NCBI GenBank assembly: GCA_963169745.1
Contig: CAUJCU010000017.1
Location: forward strand, 275,683-339,682
Length of the DNA: 64,000 bases
Direction: 5' to 3'
DNA from: Bacteroidota bacterium
GTDB lineage: Bacteria; Bacteroidota; Bacteroidia; UBA4408
Positions 36,218 to 46,315 of the stretch are shown in pieces (the stretch's first letter is position 1; each line of letters begins with the position of its first letter). The notes beneath the pieces are model-generated. The model was not told the DNA's origin. It saw only the letters and a list, made by a program, of their open reading frames with translations, and made no database searches. The translations under genes were made by a program, and so were the position numbers.

Positions 36218-36299
36218 CGTGCTAAATTAAAAACTTTTAAAAAAAACCGACACTTATAATACAGTAAAAGTTAACAGGTGTCTATTAATAAGAAATACC

Positions 36300-38363
36300 A
36301 TGGGGCATTCAAAATATACCAGAACAACCGTAACCGCTGCGCTGCCATACGCCAACGGCCCAGTACATATAGGACATTTAGCCGGATGTTACTTACCGGC
36401 CGATATTTATGTCCGATTTTTGAGACTAAATAAAAGCGATGTCCTTTTCATTAGTGGTAGCGATGAACATGGTGTTCCCATTACAATAAAAGCCAAAAAA
36501 GAAGGAATTACACCACAACAAGTGGTTGACAAGTACCATAAATTAATGCAAGAGGCTTTTACTGAATTTGGAATTAGTTTTGATATTTATTCTCGAACCT
36601 CTAGCCCAACACATTACAAAACGGCCTCTGATTTCTTTAAAACATTGTACGACAAAGGGGTATTTTCTGAAGAAACAACAATGCAGTACTATGATGAAAC
36701 AGCCGGACAATTTTTGGCCGACCGTTATATTGTTGGGACATGCCCAATTTGTGATAACGACCAAGCTTATGGCGACCAGTGCGAACGATGTGGCAGTTCA
36801 CTTAATGCCACCGATTTAAAAAATCCACATTCGGTACTTTCAGGAAGTACACCTATTTTAAAAGAAACAAAAAACTGGTTTTTACCTTTAGATAAATTAT
36901 CACCTAAAATTTTAGATTATATTGAACAGCATAAAAACTGGAAGAGTAATGTTTACGGCCAGTGTAAAAGTTGGCTCATGACTGGCGATGGGTTACAACC
37001 ACGTGCCATGACTCGTGATTTGGATTGGGGTGTGCAGGTACCTGTTAAAGGAGCAGAAGGAAAAGTGCTTTATGTTTGGTTTGATGCTCCTATAGGCTAT
37101 ATTTCGGCAACCAAAGAGTACACCCAAAATACAGGAAAGCCCGACTCGTGGAAAGACTGGTGGCAAAAAGAGGATACCCGCCTTATTCATTTTATTGGAA
37201 AAGATAATATTGTGTTTCATTGTATTATTTTTCCGGCTATGCTGATGGAACATGGTCAATATATTTTACCCGATAATGTTCCGGCTAATGAGTTTCTTAA
37301 TTTAGAAGGAGATAAAATTTCTACTTCACGTAATTGGGCCGTGTGGCTGCATGAGTATTTGCAAGACTTTAAAGAAATGCAAGATGTTTTACGATACACG
37401 TTATGCAGTAATTTACCCGAAACTAAAGACAATGATTTTACTTGGAGCGACTTTCAATCTAAGAACAACAATGAGCTACTTGCTATCTTAGGTAATTTTA
37501 TTAACCGTACTTTAGTACTTACGCATAAATACTTTGAAGGCAAAGTACCTGCACCTGGTGAACTACACGATATTGATAAACTTGCTTTGAAGGAACTAAC
37601 AGAAACTCCGATAAAAATTGCTGAAAGTATTGAGAAATTTCGTTTTAGAGAGGCTTTAAATGAGCTTATGAATTTAGCACGTAGTGGAAATAAATACCTT
37701 GCTGAAACAGAGCCATGGAAAATATTTGGAAAAGATAATGACAGAGTAGCTACAATTTTATACGTTTCGTTGCAAATTACAGCCGGTCTTGCAGTGGCCA
37801 GCGAACCTTTTTTGCCTTTTAGTTCAAAAAAAATATATGCCATGCTCAATATGTCACAAAAAGATTGGACTATGCTTCATCAACACTTATTAGACCATGG
37901 TCATTTAATTGAACAACCTTCTTTGCTTTTCGGTAAAATTGAAGATGAACAGATTGCAAAACAAATAGAAAAACTAAAAAGCTCAAAAACCAATAACCAA
38001 ATCTTACCTGATATGAAGCCCGTAGTTGCTCAAAAATCAGAAACTACTTTTGATGATTTCTGCAAAATGGATATAAGAACCGGTACAATCATAGAAGCCG
38101 AAAAAGTTCCTAAAACCGAAAAATTATTAAAATTGAAAATAGATACCGGTGTTGATGTTAGAACGGTAGTTTCGGGGATTGCACAGTTTTATGAACCCCA
38201 AAATATTATTGGTCAGAAAGTAGGTATATTAGTTAATCTGGCACCCCGAAAAATTAAAGGAATTGAAAGTCAGGGTATGATTTTAATGGCCGAAAATAGC
38301 CATGGAGAACTTTGCTTTATTGTTCCCGAAAAGGATTTTAACAATGGCTCAGTGATAAAATAA
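36300..38363 (+). CDS. metG: Methionyl-tRNA synthetase
   Basis: This 687-residue class I synthetase charges tRNA-Met. The HIGH motif appears as PVHIGHLAG near residue 19, the knuckle carries two zinc-type Cys pairs ([17 protein letters not shown] near 145), and the KMSKS motif is the variant KISTS in [14 protein letters not shown]. The anticodon-binding helical domain follows, and the last 110 residues are a Trbp111-type tRNA-binding domain ([38 protein letters not shown]), which usually also supports dimerisation. Length and architecture are normal. It is the only gene in its unit. Confidence 0.97.
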   Translation: MGHSKYTRTTVTAALPYANGPVHIGHLAGCYLPADIYVRFLRLNKSDVLFISGSDEHGVPITIKAKKEGITPQQVVDKYHKLMQEAFTEFGISFDIYSRTSSPTHYKTASDFFKTLYDKGVFSEETTMQYYDETAGQFLADRYIVGTCPICDNDQAYGDQCERCGSSLNATDLKNPHSVLSGSTPILKETKNWFLPLDKLSPKILDYIEQHKNWKSNVYGQCKSWLMTGDGLQPRAMTRDLDWGVQVPVKGAEGKVLYVWFDAPIGYISATKEYTQNTGKPDSWKDWWQKEDTRLIHFIGKDNIVFHCIIFPAMLMEHGQYILPDNVPANEFLNLEGDKISTSRNWAVWLHEYLQDFKEMQDVLRYTLCSNLPETKDNDFTWSDFQSKNNNELLAILGNFINRTLVLTHKYFEGKVPAPGELHDIDKLALKELTETPIKIAESIEKFRFREALNELMNLARSGNKYLAETEPWKIFGKDNDRVATILYVSLQITAGLAVASEPFLPFSSKKIYAMLNMSQKDWTMLHQHLLDHGHLIEQPSLLFGKIEDEQIAKQIEKLKSSKTNNQILPDMKPVVAQKSETTFDDFCKMDIRTGTIIEAEKVPKTEKLLKLKIDTGVDVRTVVSGIAQFYEPQNIIGQKVGILVNLAPRKIKGIESQGMILMAENSHGELCFIVPEKDFNNGSVIK

Positions 38364-38502
38364 CACCCAAATTTAACACTCATTCGAAATTTCCATCCTC
38401 ATAAATGGCTTTATAAAAAAAGTTAAAGCAGCAACCTCACACAGCTATTTCCGTAGCGCTTTGAAGCACGAAACACAATATAAACGTTTAATTGTTTAAA
38501 AT

Positions 38503-38542
38503 TAAAAGAACACTCCCCTGATAAGTTGATGTGGTTCTTTTA
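38503..38542 (+). terminator. Possible hairpin between metG and the VWA gene
   Basis: Arms TAAAAGAAC and GTTCTTTTA pair over nine positions around a loop of about 22 bases. It lies 140 bases after the metG stop and 30 bases before the VWA start. It could terminate metG or structure the VWA leader. Confidence 0.3.
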
Positions 38543-38571
38543 GTTTAGAGCATATTTAATAATTACGTATT

Positions 38572-39957
38572 ATGAAACTAAAAAGAATTATTGTGGGCAT
38601 TGTAGTTTTAATGTTTTTTTCAGGTCTGTTTTTACCTGTAAAAGCTCAAAAAAGTAAAGATATACCAACAGTAAGAATATTGTTTGTATTTGACTGTTCA
38701 TTAAGTATGATAGGAAAGTGGGAAACTGCCAATAAAATGGAGGTGAGTAAAAGTATTCTTACACAAACTATAGACAGTCTTTCAAAAATACCCCATGTTG
38801 AAGTTGCCTTGCGCATGTATGGGCATCAATACTCTGTAAACCCTAAACCCAATTGTGAAGATACTAAATTGGAAGTTCCTTTTGGCACAGGTAATATTGG
38901 AGCAATCAAAAACAAAATAAAATCGGCATCACCTAGGGGAACCACCCCAATAGCCTATACTTTAGAACAATGTGGAAATGATTTTCCAGCCTGCTCAAAC
39001 TGTCGTAATATTATAATTCTAATTACCGATGGAATTGAAGAGTGTAATGGTGATCCTTGTGCTGTTTCTTTAGCATTGCAATCACGCGGTATTGTGTTAC
39101 GACCATTTGTTATTGGTGTAGGTTTAGATTTAAACTTTAAGAAAACATTTGAATGTGTTGGTAAGTATTTTGATGCCGCCAATGAAAAATCATTTAAACA
39201 GGCTATGGGTGTTATTATATCTCAGGCTTTGAACAATACCACTGCACAGGTAAACTTGCTTGATATGAATGCCAAACCTAGTGAAACAGATGTAAATATG
39301 ACTTTTTACGATTCAGGTACTAACATCATGAAATACAATTTTATTCATACCATGAATACAGCCGGTAACCCAGATACACTTCCCATAGACCCTGCTCCTA
39401 CTTACAACCTAACTGTGCATACCATACCTCCGGTTGAGAAACAAAATATAGAACTCATTCCGGGCAAACATAACACTATTGCCGTGTATTGTCCGCAAGG
39501 GTATATCAACTTAAAAACCGGTATAAAAGAATATAAACAACTCAATTACATTATCCGAAAAAATAAAGATATGGCCACGCTCCTCGTTGCCGAGGCAGAT
39601 AAACCTGAAAAGTTAATTGTAGGGAAATACGATTTAGAAATATTAACCATGCCGCGCATTTATGTAAACGATATAGCAATAGACCAAAGCCAAACAACTA
39701 CAATACAAATTCCACAACCCGGTGTAGCTAATATATTGTTTTCAGGACCCGGATCCGGAAGCTTATTTATTGACGAAAAAAACAAATTAAAATGGTTGTT
39801 TAATTTTCCTGAAAACCCTTCGCGTGAAACCTTGATACTGCAACCCGGCAAATACAAAGTAGTTTTCAGACCCAAATCGGCTAAAGAAAGTATTTATACG
39901 ATTGAGCGCGATTTTATTATTGATGCCGGAAGCTCGGCTACTACCAAAATTTATTAA
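38572..39957 (+). CDS. Secreted von Willebrand factor A (VWA) domain protein
   Basis: This 461-residue protein has a signal peptide (RIIVGIVVLMFFSGLFLPV, cut at VKA before QKS). A VWA domain at about 28-215 has the metal-ion site motif FDCSLSM (Asp-x-Ser-x-Ser), PRGTTPIAYTLEQ with the conserved Thr, and IILITDGIEECNGDPC with the final Asp. The Cys-rich stretch near ACSNCRN and ECNGDPC suggests disulfides outside the cytoplasm. The C-terminal half has beta-rich repeats (IELIPGKHNTIAV, LILQPGKYKVVF). VWA domains mediate protein binding; the ligand is unknown. Confidence 0.85.
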   Translation: MKLKRIIVGIVVLMFFSGLFLPVKAQKSKDIPTVRILFVFDCSLSMIGKWETANKMEVSKSILTQTIDSLSKIPHVEVALRMYGHQYSVNPKPNCEDTKLEVPFGTGNIGAIKNKIKSASPRGTTPIAYTLEQCGNDFPACSNCRNIIILITDGIEECNGDPCAVSLALQSRGIVLRPFVIGVGLDLNFKKTFECVGKYFDAANEKSFKQAMGVIISQALNNTTAQVNLLDMNAKPSETDVNMTFYDSGTNIMKYNFIHTMNTAGNPDTLPIDPAPTYNLTVHTIPPVEKQNIELIPGKHNTIAVYCPQGYINLKTGIKEYKQLNYIIRKNKDMATLLVAEADKPEKLIVGKYDLEILTMPRIYVNDIAIDQSQTTTIQIPQPGVANILFSGPGSGSLFIDEKNKLKWLFNFPENPSRETLILQPGKYKVVFRPKSAKESIYTIERDFIIDAGSSATTKIY

Positions 39958-40087
39958 GCCCCATACACTGTTAAAGAACCGGATGGTTTGTTGTGAACTG
40001 TTCTGATGCCCCAATTCATTCTTTTAGTTCAAAAAAGCAGAAGTTAATTCCTTTTTAAATAAATCATCATTTATTTAAAATATCTTT

Positions 40088-40095
40088 TATTTTCG
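40088..40095 (+). promoter_or_regulatory. Candidate variant -7 box for the M3 peptidase gene
   Basis: TATTTTCG differs from TAnnTTTG at one position and lies 22 bases before the ATG at 40118. The same octamer occurs before the next gene, at 42419-42426. Confidence 0.25.
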
Positions 40096-40117
40096 CACAC
40101 TTAAACAATTATTAATT

Positions 40118-42283
40118 ATGAAATCAATGTTTAAAAATCCCTTTTTATGGGGTTTAACCGCTTTTCAAATAGTTCACATTTCGTGTAATTCAAAACAAGA
40201 AGATAAAAAAATGGAACAAACGAATACTGGAGTTTCTATCCTGATGAATGAATGGACTGGAAAACACAATGGAGTTCCTCCATTTAACCAAGTAAAAATA
40301 CAAGATATTGTGCCTGCTGAAGAAGCTGCTATTACCCTAAATCGTAATGAGATTAAGAAAATTACATCAAACTCTGAACCTCCAAGTTTTAAAAACACAC
40401 TGGAAGCTTTAGAGCGTTGTGGACATGAACGCAAGCGTGTGGAAGCGATCTACTATGTTTGGCAGTCAAGTATGAATACTAAAGAATTTGGACCTGTTGA
40501 AGAATATATGGAGCCGCGCATTGCCGGGTTTTATGATTCCATTATGCAGAACGCTGAACTTTTTAAACGTATTGAAACCGTTTACAACTCTGAAGAAAAA
40601 AGTAAACTCAACCCGGAACAACAACGTTTATTGTCAAAATATTATACCAATATGGTTTTGGCAGGTGCTCAGTTAAATGAATCCGAAAAAAGTCGTGTTA
40701 CTGAAATAAATCAAAAACTTGCAGCTTTATTTACAAAGTTTAATCAACATCAATTGGCTGATGAGAATGATAAATTTATTGAAGTAACAAATCAAAGTGA
40801 CTTAGCCGGATTAGCTCCCGATTTTATTTCTTCGCTGTCCGGAAACGCTGAGAAAAAAGGGAAAAAAGGCACTTGGCTTATTACAAATACCCGTTCGTGT
40901 ATTGAGCCCTTTTTAACTACATCTCAAAATAGAGCCCTAAGAGAGAAAGCCTGGCGTATGTTTATAAAAAGAGGTGATAATGGCGATGCCAATGATAACA
41001 ATTCACTTATTCCTGAAATTTTACAATTACGTGCCGAGAGAGCCCAATTGCTGGGATACCCTACACATGCACATTGGCGCTTGGCTGATAAAATGGCAAA
41101 AACACCTGACAACGCTTTGAGTTTACTACACCAGGTATGGGAGCCTGCTGTAGAGCGTGTTCACGAGGAAGTTAAAGACATGCAGCAAATGGCAGATAAA
41201 GAAGGGGTAAAAATAAAAATAGAACCTTGGGATTACCGTTATTATGCAGAAAAGGTAAGAAAAGCAAAATATGATATTGATGAAAATGAGGTAAAACAAT
41301 ACCTTCAGTTAGAAAATATATGCAAGGCTTTGTTTTTTACTGCCGATCAAGTATTTGGTCTTAGTTTCGAACAAATTACTGATGTACCTGTTTTTCATGA
41401 AGATGTAAGTGTTTATAAAGTAATACAAAAAGCAAATGGACAACAAATTGGTTTGTGGTATTTTGATCCTTATGCACGTGAAGGGAAACGCTCCGGAGCA
41501 TGGATGACAGCCTATCGTGAGCAGGAAAAATTAAGTGGGCCTGTTACAACTATTGTATCTAATAACTGTAACTTTATTAAAGGAGCTCCGGGCGAGCCTG
41601 TTCTTATTTCATGGGATGATGCAAGCACTATGTTTCACGAGTTTGGACATGCACTTCATGGGTTAAATTCTAATGTTACTTATCCCTTACTTTCGGGAAC
41701 GAACACGGCTACTGACTATGTAGAATTTCCTTCACAAATTATGGAAAGATGGCTGTCAACGCCTGAAGTGTTGAATAAATTCGCATTGCACTATAAAACC
41801 GGAAATCCTATTCCTAAAGAGCTCATTACAAAAATACAAAATGCCTCTAAGTTTAATAGTGGTTTCAGTACTGTTGAAACTCTTGCCAGTGCTTTGGTAG
41901 ATATGTATTTGCACCTGGAGGGTGATAAAAAAATAAATCCTAAGATATACGAAAAGGAAATGCTTGCCAAACTAAAAATGCCTCACGAAATAGTTATGCG
42001 ACACAGACTGCCGGCATTTGGACATATTTTTTCAAGTGATGCGTATTCGGCCGGGTATTACAGTTATTGCTGGAGTGATGTTTTAAGTGCTGATGCTTAT
42101 TCTGCTTTTACAGAAGCAAAAGGGCCTTACGATAAGGAAATAGCCAAAAAGCTTTATGACAATATATTTAGTGTTGGCGGTACAATTGATGAGGCTGAGG
42201 CATATCGTAGATTTAGAGGGCGCGCTCCAAAGGTTGATGCACTTATGGAAGATAAAGGATTTGAAACACTCAAGAAAAAGTAA
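40118..42283 (+). CDS. M3-family oligopeptidase (peptidyl-dipeptidase Dcp-like), probable lipoprotein
   Basis: This 721-residue protein has a possible lipoprotein leader (NPFLWGLTAFQIVHISC) whose lipobox HISC is weak at position -3. The rest is an all-helical M3 metallopeptidase: the zinc site is MFHEFGHALHGL (near residue 506) with the third ligand Glu in the following FPSQIMERWL segment, and the family segments YAREGKRSGAWM and YYSYCWSDVLSADAY are present. Dcp-like enzymes remove dipeptides from the C-terminus of short peptides. With a leader it would act in the periplasm. The length is normal. Confidence 0.92.
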   Translation: MKSMFKNPFLWGLTAFQIVHISCNSKQEDKKMEQTNTGVSILMNEWTGKHNGVPPFNQVKIQDIVPAEEAAITLNRNEIKKITSNSEPPSFKNTLEALERCGHERKRVEAIYYVWQSSMNTKEFGPVEEYMEPRIAGFYDSIMQNAELFKRIETVYNSEEKSKLNPEQQRLLSKYYTNMVLAGAQLNESEKSRVTEINQKLAALFTKFNQHQLADENDKFIEVTNQSDLAGLAPDFISSLSGNAEKKGKKGTWLITNTRSCIEPFLTTSQNRALREKAWRMFIKRGDNGDANDNNSLIPEILQLRAERAQLLGYPTHAHWRLADKMAKTPDNALSLLHQVWEPAVERVHEEVKDMQQMADKEGVKIKIEPWDYRYYAEKVRKAKYDIDENEVKQYLQLENICKALFFTADQVFGLSFEQITDVPVFHEDVSVYKVIQKANGQQIGLWYFDPYAREGKRSGAWMTAYREQEKLSGPVTTIVSNNCNFIKGAPGEPVLISWDDASTMFHEFGHALHGLNSNVTYPLLSGTNTATDYVEFPSQIMERWLSTPEVLNKFALHYKTGNPIPKELITKIQNASKFNSGFSTVETLASALVDMYLHLEGDKKINPKIYEKEMLAKLKMPHEIVMRHRLPAFGHIFSSDAYSAGYYSYCWSDVLSADAYSAFTEAKGPYDKEIAKKLYDNIFSVGGTIDEAEAYRRFRGRAPKVDALMEDKGFETLKKK

Positions 42284-42418
42284 AATAGATATTCTTATCA
42301 GCACTTTAAAATTTTACTTAAAGGCTTTTTATGATAAAAATTAATCACTGTCGTCATAATTCACTAAATATCGTTAATAAGTATTCAGAAAGTAGTTAAA
42401 AAGGTAACTTATATACTC

Positions 42419-42426
42419 TATTTTCG
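42419..42426 (+). promoter_or_regulatory. Candidate variant -7 box for the lytic transglycosylase gene
   Basis: TATTTTCG, identical to the octamer before the M3 gene, lies 24 bases before the ATG at 42451. Confidence 0.25.
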
Positions 42427-42450
42427 ATACAATTATAAAAGAAAAGAGTT

Positions 42451-43422
42451 ATGCAAAAAGTGTTTTTTAAATATATAGGAATTAATTTTTCAGCAGTATA
42501 TTTATTTTTACTCTTCAGCAGTAGTGGTACCTATACAAACCACGAAAATAAAAACGAGAGTAAAATTAAAAATATTAGCAAAGCTTCAACCCAAAATTTT
42601 GTTTACTGCCATGAGTTGCAAAGCGAAAGAATGGATACTATTGCCCGAACCATTTATTGGCGTAAGCTGATGAATACGTCAAAAGATACATTTATTTTTT
42701 ATGCCGCTCCTGAAAAGAATATATTATGTATGTATCCTGCATTGCGTTTTAATCAATTTAGTGATTCTGAAAAAGAACTCTTTAAAGATAGTTTGCGAAA
42801 AGGTAATGCTTTTGCTGAGGATAAAAGAATAATGTATGCCATGGGGCGCAATCATTTTTATAATGTTAGCAGTGTTATAGATGATATTGAAAAGGCCAAT
42901 CGTATTTTTAAAAAGCAAGATGTAGATCCATTTTATGCACAAGCCATTTTGCTTATTGAAAGCCCCGGAAAATTAGCTAAATCGTCAGTAGGAGCTTATG
43001 GTCCATTTCAGTTAATGAAAAGTGTTGGTTTAAAATATGGACTTAAAATAAACCATCATGTTGATGAGCGAGCCAATTTGGAAAAAAGTGCTGTAGCAGC
43101 ATGTAAACTTATCTCTAATATTTGTATTCCATATACCAACAAGATGCTAAAAGAATATCAAATAGCACCTTGTGAAACCGATTTATGGTATCGCTTATTA
43201 GTTCTTCATGTATATCATGCCGGGGCAGGCAATGTAGCTAAAGCCCTACGTGTAGTGCAACCAACTTACGGAAACATGGATTTAATTAAGCAATTGTGGA
43301 CCACGAATGCCGGAGGTTTTCAAAATGCTTCACAAAATTATTCTCAGGTTGCCATTGCTTCATTATTTGAACTTGAAGATTACCTTCAACAAATGGAACT
43401 AAATAAATTAGCCGAAAACTAA
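42451..43422 (+). CDS. Lytic murein transglycosylase-like (SLT) protein
   Basis: This 323-residue protein has a hydrophobic leader (NFSAVYLFLLFSSSG) and an SLT-type domain from about residue 155. The catalytic Glu is likely the one in AQAILLIESPGKL (near 170), followed by SSVGAYGPFQLMKSVGLKYGL, read as the GxxGxxQ-like GAYGPFQLM core, AVAACKLISNI and the Tyr-containing VYHAGAGNVAKAL (the usual AYNxG motif appears as HAGAGN). Such enzymes cut the glycan strand of peptidoglycan and leave 1,6-anhydro ends. No LysM repeats are present. It converges on the DUF1653 gene. Confidence 0.8.
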   Translation: MQKVFFKYIGINFSAVYLFLLFSSSGTYTNHENKNESKIKNISKASTQNFVYCHELQSERMDTIARTIYWRKLMNTSKDTFIFYAAPEKNILCMYPALRFNQFSDSEKELFKDSLRKGNAFAEDKRIMYAMGRNHFYNVSSVIDDIEKANRIFKKQDVDPFYAQAILLIESPGKLAKSSVGAYGPFQLMKSVGLKYGLKINHHVDERANLEKSAVAACKLISNICIPYTNKMLKEYQIAPCETDLWYRLLVLHVYHAGAGNVAKALRVVQPTYGNMDLIKQLWTTNAGGFQNASQNYSQVAIASLFELEDYLQQMELNKLAEN

Positions 43423-43601
43423 GTATTCGTTCTCATTAAAAAATAAACTCCTATTTTTTATTAAAGAAAGTATTGCCTTTGTGAAAGTGGCCTTATTCTA
43501 ATAAGAAAAGTATTTCATAATTGTTACTTCAATTAAAAAATACAGGGCAATAAGAACCTGCAAATTGAAAGCTTCTTTTTAATAGTTATAGTAAAGGCAA
43601 G

Positions 43602-43669
43602 AGCGCTATGCAAAATATGTTATCAAAAAAAGCAACACCATTTTTACTCTTTATATTTTGCTTCGCGCT
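43602..43669. terminator. Long imperfect hairpin between convergent genes
   Basis: Arms AGCGC-TATG-CAAAATAT and ATATTTTG-CTTC-GCGCT pair across about 34 bases of intervening sequence, with two mismatches in the middle. One foot overlaps the TAG stop of the minus-strand DUF1653 gene at 43668-43670. It probably terminates one or both convergent units. Confidence 0.45.
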
Positions 43670-43907
43670 ACACTTGGTTCTCACTTTGTGAAGTAAGAAA
43701 CTCAAAGCGCTTTACTTCTTTTCCTTCATGCATTAAACTCTCATGAAACATTTTCTCAGGACGTACCCACATTGTTTCATTGCCAAAATCACTATTGTAA
43801 AGGGCTTTATATACAACCATATCTTCGAGCGTTTCGCTATGTTTGGCACAAAACAAAACTTCATAATATTTTCCTTTGTAATGCTTGTATAATCCGGGAG
43901 TTATCAT
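43668..43907 (-). CDS. DUF1653 small protein
   Basis: This 79-residue protein is a single DUF1653 domain: GLYKHYKGKYYEVLFCAKHSE, DMVVYKALY and TMWVRPEKMFHE. It is predicted to be a small beta barrel of unknown role; in this family the Y-x-H-x-K-G-x-x-Y start is the hallmark. It is the last gene of a six-gene minus-strand run, two bases after the MOSC gene. Confidence 0.88.
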   Translation of the reverse strand: MITPGLYKHYKGKYYEVLFCAKHSETLEDMVVYKALYNSDFGNETMWVRPEKMFHESLMHEGKEVKRFEFLTSQSENQV

Positions 43908-43909
43908 AT

Positions 43910-44710
43910 TTATTGCAATATAGTTATGGTATTTCCAATGGCAATTTCAGCACTTTTTTTAATGAGTGACTTTTGCCCAAAGTTGATTTTATTATTAACT
44001 GTTCTGTATGTTGCCAAAGTTGTCATTGGCTCTTTGGAGGTATGTCCTGTTTTTCGATTTATGGTAATGACTTGGCACCTTCCACAAAGTTTAACAAATT
44101 GAAATTGGGCATCAGCTATGGCGAATTCTTTCCAATAGTCCTCGTCATGTGCCAAACCACCCAAAAAAACAATATTTGGTCTAAAACGTTCTATCTCTAA
44201 AGGTTCTTCAAGTTTTGAATTTAATAGATTAAGCGATTCTTGTCCAATAATTAATATCGGGCAACTGTCAGCAAAACTAACTTGATAATCATTTTTCACC
44301 ACGCTCTTATCAACTAATCTTGAGCTTGAGTTAGGCATATAAACCAAGCGGCATTTTAAATTTAATATATCACTAAAAAAACGACTAAATATATTTTCCG
44401 CTTCCAAAACATCTACCGCATCATCCCATATTGTAGCCTTTATTAATTTTCCCATTTTTAACTCGAATGGAATGTGTATGATTTGTTTATTCCAAATTAC
44501 TTTAAATTGATCTTTGTCCAGAGCTATCTTAAATAAGGTCATTTGCGGAACAGTTCGTTGAGATATAAAAACATTATTTTCATCTATCAACATCCATCTG
44601 CGATCCCATTCAAATCCACGCTCAGTAAGCCTTGTTTTTGAGACCGAAACACCTGCCAAGCCCTTTATAGGATAAACAAACAATTGTGACACCCGAAATT
44701 CAGAAAACAT
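43910..44710 (-). CDS. MOSC-domain protein (mARC/YcbX-like, molybdenum cofactor binding)
   Basis: The longest frame starts at 44749 inside the upstream gene; the ATG at 44710 (MFSEFRVSQLFVYPIKGL) leaves a two-base gap and begins exactly at the N-terminal beta-barrel domain. That domain (YPIKGLAGVSVSKTRL, FEWDRRWMLIDEN, FISQRTVPQM) is followed by the MOSC domain with RFRPNIVFLGG, and the Cys in KLCGRCQVITINRKTG that would hold the molybdenum cofactor. Relatives reduce N-hydroxylated compounds. No ferredoxin domain is fused, so an external electron donor is needed. Confidence 0.88.
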   Translation of the reverse strand: MFSEFRVSQLFVYPIKGLAGVSVSKTRLTERGFEWDRRWMLIDENNVFISQRTVPQMTLFKIALDKDQFKVIWNKQIIHIPFELKMGKLIKATIWDDAVDVLEAENIFSRFFSDILNLKCRLVYMPNSSSRLVDKSVVKNDYQVSFADSCPILIIGQESLNLLNSKLEEPLEIERFRPNIVFLGGLAHDEDYWKEFAIADAQFQFVKLCGRCQVITINRKTGHTSKEPMTTLATYRTVNNKINFGQKSLIKKSAEIAIGNTITILQ

Positions 44711-44712
44711 AT

Positions 44713-45081
44713 TTAGTATTGTCCGGTGGATAATAAAACCAAGGTGCAAGCATGGGTTGTTGCAATTCCGTTTTGAAGGGCTAATTTTTCTAATTCAGGA
44801 TTCTCGGTTCCGGGGTTAAAAATAATTCGTTTTGGCTTTAAGGATAAAATATACGAATAGTATTGTTCCTGATTTTTTGGATTGACATACATGGTTACGG
44901 TATCAATATTATCAAAATTAGGTTTGTCATTTCTTATCATATATTGCTCAATTTGCCCCACATTATGACCAATCATTTCTACTTCATAGCCATGTTTTAT
45001 TAAACTGTAAAAGGCCTTATTGGAATATCTTTCGGGGTTCTCACTGGCTCCTATAATTAATGTTTTTTTGCTACTCGACAT
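44713..45081 (-). CDS. CoA-binding (succinyl-CoA-synthetase-alpha-like) domain protein
   Basis: This 122-residue protein is a stand-alone Rossmann-type CoA-binding domain: KTLIIGASENPERYSNKAFY (read as the GAS-x-NP-x-R motif), VEMIGHNV, DTVTMYVNP, RIIFNPGTENPELEKLA. Such proteins are like YccU. The ligand and role are not established. It overlaps the MFS transporter gene by 11 bases and is followed by the MOSC gene after two bases. Confidence 0.88.
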   Translation of the reverse strand: MSSSKKTLIIGASENPERYSNKAFYSLIKHGYEVEMIGHNVGQIEQYMIRNDKPNFDNIDTVTMYVNPKNQEQYYSYILSLKPKRIIFNPGTENPELEKLALQNGIATTHACTLVLLSTGQY

Positions 45082-46303
45082 AATTCAAATCTTTATGAAA
45101 TGTTTCTTCAAACTGATAAAGCGCTATAAAGGCAATTACAAAGGTAAGTATTCCAATAGTAATTGCCGCATTTATTGTATTAAAATAAGACTCTAAAAAG
45201 CGAAATCCTAAGGTAAGAAAAATAACAGAACCTCTTACAAAATTTGGGGCTGTAGTAGTTACCGTTGCCCGAATATTGGTGCCAAACAGCTCGGCAGCTA
45301 TACTCATAAAAACAGCCCAATAGCCAGTAGCTACACCAATGTATGTTACCACTGCATAAAACATAAGTTCCGATTGTGCAGCCAAAGTAAAATACATAAG
45401 CAGCCCTACCAAGGTAAGTGATAAAAATATGAAAATAACCCGTTTACGGCTTTTCATGAGTTGACTGAGAGCTCCGCTAAAAAAATCACCAAGAGTAATG
45501 CCTAAATACGCAAACATAATGGCCTTTCCCGGATCAGGGGTAAAAGCTGTTATACCACGAGCCTTCATCATTTCGGGTGAAAATGTTATAAGAATACCCA
45601 TAACATACCACACCGGTACAGCAATTGCAATAACACTCAAATATTTTAGTGTATTTTTTCGAGATTTAAACAACAGTAAAAGGCTTCCTTTTTTTATGTC
45701 AGAGCCTTTTATAGATTCAAACATTTTAGATTCAAAAACGCCTATCCTCATTACCAATAAAGCAAGTCCCATGATACCGCCTATTAAAAAAGAGTGTCTC
45801 CAGTTATTGATAATATCACTCATAAAACCAGCAACAACCGCCCCGAAAACTCCCACAGTGGCAACAATCATAGTGCCTATTCCTCTTTTTTCTTTACTCA
45901 TGGTTTCGCTCACTAGAGTAATACCTGCTCCTAACTCGCCTGCTAAGCCAAAACCTGAAATAAAGCGTAATAAAGCATATTGTTGCGTATTTTGCACAAA
46001 GCTATTCGCAATGTTAGCTAATGAATATAGTAAAATAGAACCAAATAGTACTGACAAGCGTCCTTTTTTATCTCCAAAAACACCCCAAATTATTCCCCCT
46101 ACAAGCATCCCTCCCATTTGGTAATTCAGCAACTCTATCCCCTTGTTTTTTATATCTTCGGCTGTAGCTTCGGGTCCTAAAATTTCTTTTAAACTAGGAA
46201 TACGTTCAACACTAAATAAAACCAAATCATAAATATCTACAAAATACCCTAATGCCGCAATAATTACGAGATAGCGAGCGTTTGAAGAGTTATTGGGAAG
46301 CAT
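45071..46303 (-). CDS. MFS transporter (sugar/metabolite:proton family)
   Basis: This 410-residue protein has about 12 membrane segments. It shows the major facilitator loop motif GDKKGRLSVLFGS between helices 2 and 3, ALLRFISGFGLAGELGAG in helix 4, and EKRGIGTMIVATVGVFG. A repeat of the loop motif in the second half appears as SRKRVIFIF. Substrate specificity cannot be inferred; related proteins carry organic acids or aromatic compounds. It is the third gene in the run thioesterase - M1 peptidase - MFS - CoA-binding - MOSC - DUF1653. Confidence 0.88.
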   Translation of the reverse strand: MLPNNSSNARYLVIIAALGYFVDIYDLVLFSVERIPSLKEILGPEATAEDIKNKGIELLNYQMGGMLVGGIIWGVFGDKKGRLSVLFGSILLYSLANIANSFVQNTQQYALLRFISGFGLAGELGAGITLVSETMSKEKRGIGTMIVATVGVFGAVVAGFMSDIINNWRHSFLIGGIMGLALLVMRIGVFESKMFESIKGSDIKKGSLLLLFKSRKNTLKYLSVIAIAVPVWYVMGILITFSPEMMKARGITAFTPDPGKAIMFAYLGITLGDFFSGALSQLMKSRKRVIFIFLSLTLVGLLMYFTLAAQSELMFYAVVTYIGVATGYWAVFMSIAAELFGTNIRATVTTTAPNFVRGSVIFLTLGFRFLESYFNTINAAITIGILTFVIAFIALYQFEETFHKDLNYVE

Positions 46304-46315
46304 AGGAGGCGCTAT

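Noticed and set aside
45498..46124. A 208-codon open frame on the plus strand opposite the MFS transporter gene
   Set aside because: It lies wholly within a well-supported coding region, has no recognisable domain and is a typical antisense shadow of a membrane-protein gene.
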